Origin: Limanda limanda
Lineage: Eukaryota > Chordata > Actinopteri > Pleuronectiformes > Pleuronectidae
DNA: 64,000 bases
Assembly (NCBI RefSeq): GCF_963576545.1
Contig: NW_026870492.1
Location: forward strand, 310,001-374,000
Reading direction: 5' to 3'
In this document: one piece after another, positions 11,851-23,900 of the stretch
Numbering within the stretch: position 1 is the stretch's first letter
Layout of the letters: each line of letters begins with the position of its first letter
Notes under the pieces: model-generated
The model's input: only the letters and a program-made list of their open reading frames with translations
Told to the model about the DNA's origin: nothing
Database searches by the model: none
Translations under genes and position numbers: made by a program

Positions 11851-12005
11851 GTTATTCAAGAATATCTCCTCAGATTTGGGGGAATTTCGTCGGTCGACCT
11901 TTTCCGAAGGTCGTACAAGCTCGGGGATGGTACCAATCGATGTGCGCTACCCCATTTAGTGGGGGTAGAGCCTACTTGCAAGTCTCTCCGACCTTCACAA
12001 AAAAG
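11851..12005 (+). repeat. Hybrid monomer B-left/A-right (155 bp)
   Basis: This is the reciprocal type. It begins as B (GATTTGGGGG, GGTCGACC, with one C-to-T change giving CTTTTCCG) through GGATGGTACCAATCGAT, then switches to A sequence (GTGCGCTACCCC, TTTAGTGGGGGTAG). The switch falls in the shared GGTACC-ATCGAT core, a different point from the A/B hybrids. The A parent carries the GATGTGCGC variant, and the unit ends in the AAAAAAGG tail variant. The next unit is an A'. Confidence 0.87.
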
Positions 12006-12317
12006 GTTATTCAAGAATATCTCTTTCTCCTATGTGCTTTCATCCCTAACCCTAACCCTTCCGAAAGTCGGAGAAGCTCAAGGATGGTACCGATCGATGT
12101 GCGCTACCCCATTTAGTGGGGGTAGAGCCTACTTGCAAGTCTCTCCGACCTTCACAAAAAAAGTTATTCAAGAATATCTCCTCAGATTTGGGGGAATTTC
12201 GTCGGTCGACCTCTTCCGAAGGTCGTACAAGCTCGGGGATGGTACCAATCGATCCGCAGGACCCAAATTAGTCCAGATGCAACCACTTTTCAAGTCTCTC
12301 CGACCTTCACAAAAAAA

Positions 12318-12480
12318 GTTATTCAAGAATATCTCTTTCTCCTATGTGCTTTCATCCCTAACCCTAACCCTAACCCTTCCGAAGGTCGTACAAGCTCGGG
12401 GATGGTACCAATCGATTTGCAGGACCCAAATTAGTCCAGATGCAACCACTTTCCAAGTCTCTCCGACCTTCACAAAAAAA
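12318..12480 (+). repeat. Hybrid monomer A-left/B-right, copy 2 (163 bp)
   Basis: This has the same breakpoint, the same TTTGCA variant and the same upstream B neighbour as the hybrid at 9919-10081, exactly 2399 bp away. The simplest reading is one recombination event followed by duplication of the surrounding block. Confidence 0.86.
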
Positions 12481-14468
12481 GTTATTCAAGAATATCTCTT
12501 TCTCCTATGTGCTTTCATCCCTAACCCTAACCCTAACCCTTCCGAAAGTCGGAGAAGCTCAAGGATGGTACCGATCGATGCGCGCTACCCCATTTAGTGG
12601 GGGTAGAGCCTACTTGCAAGTCTCTCCGACCTTCACAAAAAAAGTTATTCAAGAATATCTCTTTCTCCTATGTGCTTTCATCCCTAACCCTAACCCTAAC
12701 CCTTCCGAAAGTCGGAGAAGCTCAAGGATGGTACCGATCGATGTGCGCTACCCCATTTAGTGGGGGTAGAGCCTACTTGCAAGTCTCTCCGACCTTCACA
12801 AAAAAAGTTATTCAAGAATATCTCCTCAGATTTGGGGGAATTTCGTCGGTCGACCTCTTCCGAAGGTCGTACAAGCTCGGGGATGGTACCAATCGATCCG
12901 CAGGACCCAAATTAGTCCAGATGCAACCACTTTCCAAGTCTCTCCGACCTTCACAAAAAAAGTTATTCAAGAATATCTCTTTCTCCTATGTGCTTTCATC
13001 CCTAACCCTAACCCTAACCCTTCCGAAAGTCGGAGAAGCTCAAGGATGGTACCGATCGATGCGCGTTACCCCATTTAGTGGGGGTAGAGCCTACTTGCAA
13101 GTCTCTCCGACCTTCACAAAAAAAGTAATTCAAGAATATCTCTTTCTCCTATGTGCTTTCATCCCTAACCCTAACCCTAACCCTTCCGAAAGTCGGAGAA
13201 GCTCAAGGATGGTACCGATCGATGCGCGCAACCCCATTTAGTGGGGGTAGAGCCTACTTGCAAGTCTCTCCGACCTTCACAAAAAAAGTTATTCAAGAAT
13301 ATCTCCTCAGATTTGGGGGAATTTCGTCGGTCGACCTCTTCCGAAGGTCGTACAAGCTCGGGGATGGTACCAATCGATCCGCAGGACCCAAATTAGTCCA
13401 GATGCAACCACTTTCCAAGTCTCTCCGACCTTCACAAAAAAAGTTATTCAAGAATATCTCTTTCTCCTATGTGCTTTCATCCCTAACCCTAACCCTAACC
13501 CTTCCGAAAGTCGGAGAAGCTCAAGGATGGTACCGATCGATGCGCGCTACCCCATTTAGTGGGGGTAGAGCCTACTTGCAAGTCTCTCCGACCTTCACAA
13601 AAAAAGTTATTCAAGAATATCTCTTTCTCCTATGTGCTTTCATCCCTAACCCTAACCCTAACCCTTCCGAAAGTCGGAGAAGCTCAAGGATGGTACCGAT
13701 CGATGCGCGCAACCCCATTTAGTGGGGGTAGAGCCTACTTGCAAGTCTCTCCGACCTTCACAAAAAAAGTTATTCAAGAATATCTCCTCAGATTTGGGGG
13801 AATTTCGTCGGTCGACCTCTTCCGAAGGTCGTACAAGCTCGGGGATGGTACCAATCGATCCGCAGGACCCAAATTAGTCCAGATGCAACCACTTTCCAAG
13901 TCTCTCCGACCTTCACAAAAAAAGTTATTCAAGAATATCTCTTTCTCCTATGTGCTTTCATCCCTAACCCTAACCCTAACCCTTCCGAAAGTCGGAGAAG
14001 CTCAAGGATGGTACCGATCGATGCGCGCTACCCCATTTAGTGGGGGTAGAGCCTACTTGCAAGTCTCTCCGACCTTCACAAAAAAAGTTATTCAAGAATA
14101 TCTCCTCAGATTTGGGGGAATTTCGTCGGTCGACCTCTTCCGAAGGTCGTACAAGCTCGGGGATGGTACCAATCGATCCGCAGGACCCAAATTAGTCCAG
14201 ATGCAACCACTTTCCAAGTCTCTCCGACCTTCACAAAAAAAGTTGTTCAAGAATATCTCTTTCTCCTATGTGCTTTCATCCCTAACCCTAACCCTAACCC
14301 TTCCGAAAGTCGGAGAAGCTCAAGGATGGTACCGATCGATGCGCGCTACCCCATTTAGTGGGGGTAGAGCCTACTTGCAAGTCTCTCCGACCTTCACAAA
14401 AAAAGTTATTCAAGAATATCTCTTTCTCCTATGTGCTTTCATCCCTAACCCTAACCCTAACCCTTCCG

Positions 14469-17400
14469 AAAGTCGGAGAAGCTCAAGGATGGTACCGATC
14501 GATGCGCGCTACCCCATTTAGTGGGGGTAGAGCCTACTTGCAAGTCTCTCCGACCTTCACAAAAAAAGTTATTCAAGAATATCTCTTTCTCCTATGTGCT
14601 TTCATCCCTAACCCTAACCCTTCCGAAAGTCGGAGAAGCTCAAGGATGGTACCGATCGATGCGCGTTACCCCATTTAGTGGGGGTAGAGCCTACTTGAAA
14701 GTCTCTCCGACCTTCACAAAAAAAGTTATTCAAGAATATCTCTTTCTCCTATGTGCTTTCATCCCTAACCCTAACCCTAACCCTTCCAAAAGTCGGAGAA
14801 GCTCAAGGATGGTACCGATCGATGCGCGCTACCCCATTTAGTGGGGGTAGAGCCTACTTGCAAGTCTCTCCGACCTTCACAAAAAAAGTTATTCAAGAAT
14901 ATCTCTTTCTCCTATGTGCTTTCATCCCTAACCCTAACCCTAACCCTTCCGAAAGTCGGAGAAGCTCAAGGATAGTACCGATCGATGTGCGCTACCCCAT
15001 TTAGTGGGGGTAGAGCCTACTTGCAAGTCTCTCCGACCTTCACAAAAAAAGTTATTCAAGAATATCTCCTCAGATTTGGGGGAATTTCGTCGGTCGACCT
15101 CTTCCGAAGGTCGTACAAGCTCGGGGATGGTACCAATCGATCCGCAGGACCCAAATTAGTCCAGATGCAACCACTTTCCAAGTCTCTCCGACCTTCACAA
15201 AAAAAGTTATTCAAGAATATCTCTTTCTCCTATGTGCTTTCATCCCTAACCCTAACCCTAACCCTTCCAAAAGTCGGAGAAGCTCAAGGATGGTACCGAT
15301 CGATGCGCGCTACCCCATTTAGTGGGGGTAGAGCCTACTTGCAAGTCTCTCCGACCTTCACAAAAAAGGTTATTCAAGAATATCTCTTTCTCCTATGTGC
15401 TTTCATCCCTAACCCTAACCCTAACCCTTCCGAAAGTCGGAGAAGCTCAAGGATGGTACCGATCGATGTGCGCTACCCCATTTAGTGGGGGTAGAGCCTA
15501 CTTGCAAGTCTCTCCGACCTTCACAAAAAAAGTTATTCAAGAATATCTCCTCAGATTTGGGGGAATTTCGTCGGTCGACCTCTTCCGAAGGTCGTACAAG
15601 CTCGGGGATGGTACCAATCGATCCGCAGGACCCAAATTAGTCCAGATGCAACCACTTTCCAAGTCTCTCCGACCTTCACAAAAAAAGTTATTCAAGAATA
15701 TCTCTTTCTCCTATGTGCTTTCATCCCTAACCCTAACCCTAACCCTTCCGAAAGTCGGAGAAGCTCAAGGATGGTACCGATCGATGCGTGCTACCCCATT
15801 TAGTGGGGGTAGAGCCTACTTGCAAGTCTCTCCGACCTTCACAAAAAAAGTTATTTAAGAATATCTCTTTCTCCTATGTGCTTTCATCCCTAACCCTAAC
15901 CCTAACCCTTCCGAAAGTCGGAGAAGCTCAAGGATGGTACCGATCGATGCGCGCTACCCCATTTAGTGGGGGTAGAGCCTACTTGCAAGTCTCTCCGACC
16001 TTCACAAAAAAAGTTATTCAAGAATATCTCTTTCTCCTATGTGCTTTCATCCCTAACCCTAACCCTAACCCTTCCGAAAGTCGGAGAAGCTCAAGGATGT
16101 TACCGATCGATGCGCGCTACCCCATTTAGTGGGGGTAGAGCCTACTTGCAAGTCTCTCCGACCTTCACAAAAAAAGTTATTCAAGAATATCTCCTCAGAT
16201 TTGGGGGAATTTCGTCGGTCGACCTCTTCCGAAGGTCGTACAAGCTCGGGGATGGTACCAATCGATCCGCAGGACCCAAATTAGTCCAGATGCAACCACT
16301 TTCCAAGTCTCTCCGACCTTCACAAAAAAAGTTATTCAAGAATATCTCTTTCTCCTATGTGCTTTCATCCCTAACCCTAACCCTAACCCTTCCGAAAGTC
16401 GGAGAAGCTCAAGGATGGTACCGATCGATGCGCGCTACCCCATTTAGTGGGGGTAGAGCCTACTTGCAAGTCTCTCCGACCTTCACAAAAAAAGTTATTC
16501 AAGAATATCTCCTCAGATTTGGGGGAATTTCGTCGGTCGACCTCTTCCGAAGGTCGTACAAGCTCGGGGATGGTACCAATCGATCCGCAGGACCCAAATT
16601 AGTCCAGATGCAACCACTTTCCAAGTCTCTCCGACCTTCACAAAAAAAGTTATTCAAGAATATCTCTTTCTCCTATGTGCTTTCATCCCTAACCCTAACC
16701 CTAACCCTTCCGAAAGTCGGAGAAGCTCAAGGATGGTACCGATCGATGCGCGCTACCCCATTTAGTGGGGGTAGAGCCTACTTGCAAGTCTCTCCGACCT
16801 TCACAAAAAAAGTTATTCAAGAATATCTCTTTCTCCTATGTGCTTTCATCCCTAACCCTAACCCTAACCCTTCCGAAAGTCGGAGAAGCTCAAGGATGGT
16901 ACCGATCGATGCGCGCTACCCCATTTAGTGGGGGTAGAGCCTACTTGCAAGTCTCTCCGACCTTCACAAAAAAAGTTATTCAAGAATATCTCTTTCTCCT
17001 ATGTGCTTTCATCCCTAACCCTAACCCTTCCGAAAGTCGGAGAAGCTCAAGGATGGTACCGATCGATGCGCGTTACCCCATTTAGTGGGGGTAGAGCCTA
17101 CTTGCAAGTCTCTCCGACCTTCACAAAAAAAGTTATTCAAGAATATCTCTTTCTCCTATGTGCTTTCATCCCTAACCCTAACCCTAACCCTTCCAAAAGT
17201 CGGAGAAGCTCAAGGATGGTACCGATCGATGCGCGCTACCCCATTTAGTGGGGGTAGAGCCTACTTGCAAGTCTCTCCGACCTTCACAAAAAAAGTTATT
17301 CAAGAATATCTCTTTCTCCTATGTGCTTTCATCCCTAACCCTAACCCTAACCCTTCCGAAAGTCGGAGAAGCTCAAGGATGGTACCGATCGATGCGCGCT

Positions 17401-20400
17401 ACCCCATTTAGTGGGGGTAGAGCCTACTTGCAAGTCTCTCCGACCTTCACAAAAAAAGTTATTCAAGAATATCTCTTTCTCCTATGTGCTTTCATCCCTA
17501 ACCCTAACCCTTCCGAAAGTCGGAGAAGCTCAAGGATGGTACCGATCGATGCGCGTTACCCCATTTAGTGGGGGTAGAGCCTACTTGCAAGTCTCTCCGA
17601 CCTTCACAAAAAAAGTTATTCAAGAATATCTCTTTCTCCTATGTGCTTTCATCCCTAACCCTAACCCTAACCCTTCCAAAAGTCGGAGAAGCTCAAGGAT
17701 GGTACCGATCGATGCGCGCTACCCCATTTAGTGGGGGTAGAGCCTACTTGCAAGTCTCTCCGACCTTCACAAAAAAAGTTATTCAAGAATATCTCTTTCT
17801 CCTATGTGCTTTCATCCCTAACCCTAACCCTTCCGAAAGTCGGAGAAGCTCAAGGATGGTACCGATCGATGCGCGTTACCCCATTTAGTGGGGGTAGAGC
17901 CTACTTGCAAGTCTCTCCGACCTTCACAAAAAAAGTTATTCAAGAATATCTCTTTCTCCTATGTGCTTTCATCCCTAACCCTAACCCTAACCCTTCCAAA
18001 AGTCGGAGAAGCTCAAGGATGGTACCGATCGATGCGCGCTACCCCATTTAGTGGGGGTAGAGCCTACTTGCAAGTCTCTCCGACCTTCACAAAAAAAGTT
18101 ATTCAAGAATATCTCTTTCTCCTATGTGCTTTCATCCCTAACCCTAACCCTTCCGAAAGTCGGAGAAGCTCAAGGATGGTACCGATCGATGCGCGTTACC
18201 CCATTTAGTGGGGGTAGAGCCTACTTGAAAGTCTCTCCGACCTTCACAAAAAAAGTTATTCAAGAATATCTCTTTCTCCTATGTGCTTTCATCCCTAACC
18301 CTAACCCTAACCCTTCCAAAAGTCGGAGAAGCTCAAGGATGGTACCGATCGATGCGCGCTACCCCATTTAGTGGGGGTAGAGCCTACTTGCAAGTCTCTC
18401 CGACCTTCACAAAAAAAGTTATTCAAGAATATCTCTTTCTCCTATGTGCTTTCATCCCTAACCCTAACCCTAACCCTTCCGAAAGTCGGAGAAGCTCAAG
18501 GATAGTACCGATCGATGTGCGCTACCCCATTTAGTGGGGGTAGAGCCTACTTGCAAGTCTCTCCGACCTTCACAAAAAAAGTTATTCAAGAATATCTCCT
18601 CAGATTTGGGGGAATTTCGTCGGTCGACCTCTTCCGAAGGTCGTACAAGCTCGGGGATGGTACCAATCGATCCGCAGGACCCAAATTAGTCCAGATGCAA
18701 CCACTTTCCAAGTCTCTCCGACCTTCACAAAAAAAGTTATTCAAGAATATCTCTTTCTCCTATGTGCTTTCATCCCTAACCCTAACCCTAACCCTTCCAA
18801 AAGTCGGAGAAGCTCAAGGATGGTACCGATCGATGCGCGCTACCCCATTTAGTGGGGGTAGAGCCTACTTGCAAGTCTCTCCGACCTTCACAAAAAAGGT
18901 TATTCAAGAATATCTCTTTCTCCTATGTGCTTTCATCCCTAACCCTAACCCTAACCCTTCCGAAAGTCGGAGAAGCTCAAGGATGGTACCGATCGATGTG
19001 CGCTACCCCATTTAGTGGGGGTAGAGCCTACTTGCAAGTCTCTCCGACCTTCACAAAAAAAGTTATTCAAGAATATCTCCTCAGATTTGGGGGAATTTCG
19101 TCGGTCGACCTCTTCCGAAGGTCGTACAAGCTCGGGGATGGTACCAATCGATCCGCAGGACCCAAATTAGTCCAGATGCAACCACTTTCCAAGTCTCTCC
19201 GACCTTCACAAAAAAAGTTATTCAAGAATATCTCTTTCTCCTATGTGCTTTCATCCCTAACCCTAACCCTAACCCTTCCGAAAGTCGGAGAAGCTCAAGG
19301 ATGGTACCGATCGATGCGCGCTACCCCATTTAGTGGGGGTAGAGCCTACTTGCAAGTCTCTCCGACCTTCACAAAAAAAGTTATTTAAGAATATCTCTTT
19401 CTCCTATGTGCTTTCATCCCTAACCCTAACCCTAACCCTTCCGAAAGTCGGAGAAGCTCAAGGATGGTACCGATCGATGCGCGCTACCCCATTTAGTGGG
19501 GGTAGAGCCTACTTGCAAGTCTCTCCGACCTTCACAAAAAAAGTTATTCAAGAATATCTCTTTCTCCTATGTGCTTTCATCCCTAACCCTAACCCTAACC
19601 CTTCCGAAAGTCGGAGAAGCTCAAGGATGTTACCGATCGATGCGCGCTACCCCATTTAGTGGGGGTAGAGCCTACTTGCAAGTCTCTCCGACCTTCACAA
19701 AAAAAGTTATTCAAGAATATCTCCTCAGATTTGGGGGAATTTCGTCGGTCGACCTCTTCCGAAGGTCGTACAAGCTCGGGGATGGTACCAATCGATCCGC
19801 AGGACCCAAATTAGTCCAGATGCAACCACTTTCCAAGTCTCTCCGACCTTCACAAAAAAAGTTATTCAAGAATATCTCTTTCTCCTATGTGCTTTCATCC
19901 CTAACCCTAACCCTAACCCTTCCGAAAGTCGGAGAAGCTCAAGGATGGTACCGATCGATGCGCGCTACCCCATTTAGTGGGGGTAGAGCCTACTTGCAAG
20001 TCTCTCCGACCTTCACAAAAAAAGTTATTCAAGAATATCTCCTCAGATTTGGGGGAATTTCGTCGGTCGACCTCTTCCGAAGGTCGTACAAGCTCGGGGA
20101 TGGTACCAATCGATCCGCAGGACCCAAATTAGTCCAGATGCAACCACTTTCCAAGTCTCTCCGACCTTCACAAAAAAAGTTATTCAAGAATATCTCTTTC
20201 TCCTATGTGCTTTCATCCCTAACCCTAACCCTAACCCTTCCGAAAGTCGGAGAAGCTCAAGGATGGTACCGATCGATGCGCGCTACCCCATTTAGTGGGG
20301 GTAGAGCCTACTTGCAAGTCTCTCCGACCTTCACAAAAAAAGTTATTCAAGAATATCTCTTTCTCCTATGTGCTTTCATCCCTAACCCTAACCCTAACCC

Positions 20401-20910
20401 TTCCGAAAGTCGGAGAAGCTCAAGGATGGTACCGATCGATGCGCGCTACCCCATTTAGTGGGGGTAGAGCCTACTTGCAAGTCTCTCCGACCTTCACAAA
20501 AAAAGTTATTCAAGAATATCTCTTTCTCCTATGTGCTTTCATCCCTAACCCTAACCCTTCCGAAAGTCGGAGAAGCTCAAGGATGGTACCGATCGATGCG
20601 CGTTACCCCATTTAGTGGGGGTAGAGCCTACTTGCAAGTCTCTCCGACCTTCACAAAAAAAGTTATTCAAGAATATCTCTTTCTCCTATGTGCTTTCATC
20701 CCTAACCCTAACCCTAACCCTTCCAAAAGTCGGAGAAGCTCAAGGATGGTACCGATCGATGCGCGCTACCCCATTTAGTGGGGGTAGAGCCTACTTGCAA
20801 GTCTCTCCGACCTTCACAAAAAAAGTTATTCAAGAATATCTCTTTCTCCTATGTGCTTTCATCCCTAACCCTAACCCTAACCCTTCCGAAAGTCGGAGAA
20901 GCTCAAGGAT
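14469..20910. repeat. 3530-bp higher-order repeat, about 1.8 tandem copies
   Basis: Positions recur at an offset of 3530 bp from about 14469 to 20910. Paired rare markers include GGATAGTACC (14974 and 18504), CTTGAAAGTC (near 14696 and 18226), the AAAAAAGG tail (15366 and 18896), TTATTTAAG (15856 and 19386) and GGATGTTACC (near 16100 and 19630). The match fails on the left at 14468 versus 17998 (GAAAG versus AAAAG) and on the right at 17381 versus 20911. One HOR copy is 22 monomers: 14 A, 4 A' and 4 B by length arithmetic (14x163 + 4x157 + 4x155 = 3530). One difference inside is GCGTGCTACC near 15789. Confidence 0.85.
17248..18207. repeat. Three consecutive 320-bp A-A' dimers
   Basis: Equivalent positions recur at 17248, 17568, 17888 and 18208, alternating 163- and 157-bp steps. 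Each dimer pairs a CCAAAAG-containing full A with an A' followed by GCGCGTTACC. No B unit lies between about 16.6 and 18.6 kb, the longest B-free run in the window (about 12 A/A' units). Removing three dimers plus one A (3x320 + 163 = 1123) converts the 3530-bp HOR to the 2407-bp form found next. Confidence 0.85.
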
Positions 20911-23900
20911 AGTACCGATCGATGTGCGCTACCCCATTTAGTGGGGGTAGAGCCTACTTGCAAGTCTCTCCGACCTTCACAAAAAAAGTTATTCAAGAAT
21001 ATCTCCTCAGATTTGGGGGAATTTCGTCGGTCGACCTCTTCCGAAGGTCGTACAAGCTCGGGGATGGTACCAATCGATCCGCAGGATCCAAATTAGTCCA
21101 GATGCAACCACTTTCCAAGTCTCTCCGACCTTCACAAAAAAAGTTATTCAAGAATATCTCTTTCTCCTATGTGATTTCATCCCTAACCCTAACCCTAACC
21201 CTTCCAAAAGTCGGAGAAGCTCAAGGATGGTACCGATCGATGCGCGCTACCCCATTTAGTGGGGGTAGAGCCTACTTGCAAGTCTCTCCGACCTTCACAA
21301 AAAAGGTTATTCAAGAATATCTCTTTCTCCTATGTGCTTTCATCCCTAACCCTAACCCTAACCCTTCCGAAAGTCGGAGAAGCTCAAGGATGGTACCGAT
21401 CGATGTGCGCTACCCCATTTAGTGGGGGTAGAGCCTACTTGCAAGTCTCTCCGACCTTCACAAAAAAAGTTATTCAAGAATATCTCCTCAGATTTGGGGG
21501 AATTTCGTCGGTCGACCTCTTCCGAAGGTCGTACAAGCTCGGGGATGGTACCAATCGATCCGCAGGACCCAAATTAGTCCAGATGCAACCACTTTCCAAG
21601 TCTCTCCGACCTTCACAAAAAAAGTTATTCAAGAATATCTCTTTCTCCTATGTGCTTTCATCCCTAACCCTAACCCTAACCCTTCCGAAAGTCGGAGAAG
21701 CTCAAGGATGGTACCGATCGATGCGCGCTACCCCATTTAGTGGGGGTAGAGCCTACTTGCAAGTCTCTCCGACCTTCACAAAAAAAGTTATTTAAGAATA
21801 TCTCTTTCTCCTATGTGCTTTCATCCCTAACCCTAACCCTAACCCTTCCGAAAGTCGGAGAAGCTCAAGGATGGTACCGATCGATGCGCGCTACCCCATT
21901 TAGTGGGGGTAGAGCCTACTTGCAAGTCTCTCCGACCTTCACAAAAAAAGTTATTCAAGAATATCTCTTTCTCCTATGTGCTTTCATCCCTAACCCTAAC
22001 CCTAACCCTTCCGAAAGTCGGAGAAGCTCAAGGATGGTACCGATCGATGTGCGCTACCCCATTTAGTGGGGGTAGAGCCTACTTGCAAGTCTCTCCGACC
22101 TTCACAAAAAAAGTTATTCAAGAATATCTCCTCAGATTTGGGGGAATTTCGTCGGTCGACCTCTTCCGAAGGTCGTACAAGCTCGGGGATGGTACCAATC
22201 GATCCGCAGGACCCAAATTAGTCCAGATGCAACCACTTTCCAAGTCTCTCCGACCTTCACAAAAAAAGTTATTCAAGAATATCTCTTTCTCCTATGTGCT
22301 TTCATCCCTAACCCTAACCCTAATTCTTACAAAAGTCGGAGAAGCTCAAGGATGGTACCGATCGATGCGCGCTACCCCATTTAGTGGGGGTAGAGCCTAC
22401 TTGCAAGTCTCTCCGACCTTCACAAAAAAGGTTATTCAAGAATATCTCTTTCTCCTATGTGCTTTCATCCCTAACCCTAACCCTAACCCTTCCGAAAGTC
22501 GGAGAAGCTCAAGGATGGTACCGATCGATGTGCGCTACCCCATTTAGTGGGGGTAGAGCCTACTTGCAAGTCTCTCCGACCTTCACAAAAAAAGTTATTC
22601 AAGAATATCTCCTCAGATTTGGGGGAATTTCGTCGGTCGACCTCTTCCGAAGGTCGTACAAGCTCGGGGATGGTACCAATCGATCCGCAGGACCCAAATT
22701 AGTCCAGATGCAACCACTTTCCAAGTCTCTCCGACCTTCACAAAAAAAGTTATTCAAGAATATCTCTTTCTCCTATGTGCTTTCATCCCTAACCCTAACC
22801 CTAACCCTTCCGAAAGTCGGAGAAGCTCAAGGATGGTACCGATCGATGCGCGCTACCCCATTTAGTGGGGGTAGAGCCTACTTGCAAGTCTCTCCGACCT
22901 TCACAAAAAAAGTTATTCAAGAATATCTCCTCAGATTTGGGGGAATTTCGTCGGTCGACCTCTTCCGAAGGTCGTACAAGCTCGGGGATGGTACCAATCG
23001 ATCCGCAGGACCCAAATTAGTCCAGATGCAACCACTTTCCAAGTCTCTCCGACCTTCACAAAAAAAGTTATTCAAGAATATCTCTTTCTCCTATGTGCTT
23101 TCATCCCTAACCCTAACCCTTCCGAAAGTCGGAGAAGCTCAAGGATGGTACCGATCGATGCGCGCTACCCCATTTAGTGGGGGTAGAGCCTACTTGCAAG
23201 TCTCTCCGACCTTCACAAAAAAAGTTATTCAAGAATATCTCTTTCTCCTATGTGCTTTCATCCCTAACCCTAACCCTTCCGAAAGTCGGAGAAGCTCAAG
23301 GATGGTACCGATCGATGCGCGCTACCCCATTTAGTGGGGGTAGAGCCTACTTGCAAGTCTCTCCGACCTTCACAAAAAAAGTTATTCAAGAATATCTCTT
23401 TCTCCTATGTGCTTTCATCCCTAACCCTAACCCTTCCGAAAGTCGGAGAAGCTCAAGGATGGTACCGATCGATGCGCGTTACCCCATTTAGTGGGGGTAG
23501 AGCCTACTTGCAAGTCTCTCCGACCTTCACAAAAAAAGTTATTCAAGAATATCTCTTTCTCCTATGTGCTTTCATCCCTAACCCTAACCCTAACCCTTCC
23601 AAAAGTCGGAGAAGCTCAAGGATGGTACCGATCGATGCGCGCTACCCCATTTAGTGGGGGTAGAGCCTACTTGCAAGTCTCTCCGACCTTCACAAAAAAA
23701 GTTATTCAAGAATATCTCTTTCTCCTATGTGCTTTCATCCCTAACCCTAACCCTAACCCTTCCGAAAGTCGGAGAAGCTCAAGGATAGTACCGATCGATG
23801 TGCGCTACCCCATTTAGTGGGGGTAGAGCCTACTTGCAAGTCTCTCCGACCTTCACAAAAAAAGTTATTCAAGAATATCTCCTCAGATTTGGGGGAATTT

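Larger units (their letters stand above)
9619..14468. repeat. Region 2: A-A-B trimer stretch with hybrid monomers
   Basis: B-specific segments occur near 9780, 10420, 10900, 11390, 11870, 12180, 12820, 13300, 13780 and 14100, mostly 481 bp apart. Three recombinant monomers lie here (9919-10081, 11851-12005 and 12318-12480). The block holding the first A/B hybrid recurs 2399 bp later with the second. After both hybrids come matching GATGTGCGC (10341 and 12740) and GCGCGTTACC (10664 and 13063) markers. The left version then has one more 481-bp trimer than the right version before the GCGCAACCCC marker (11304 and 13222 differ by 1918, which is 2399 minus 481). Confidence 0.85.
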
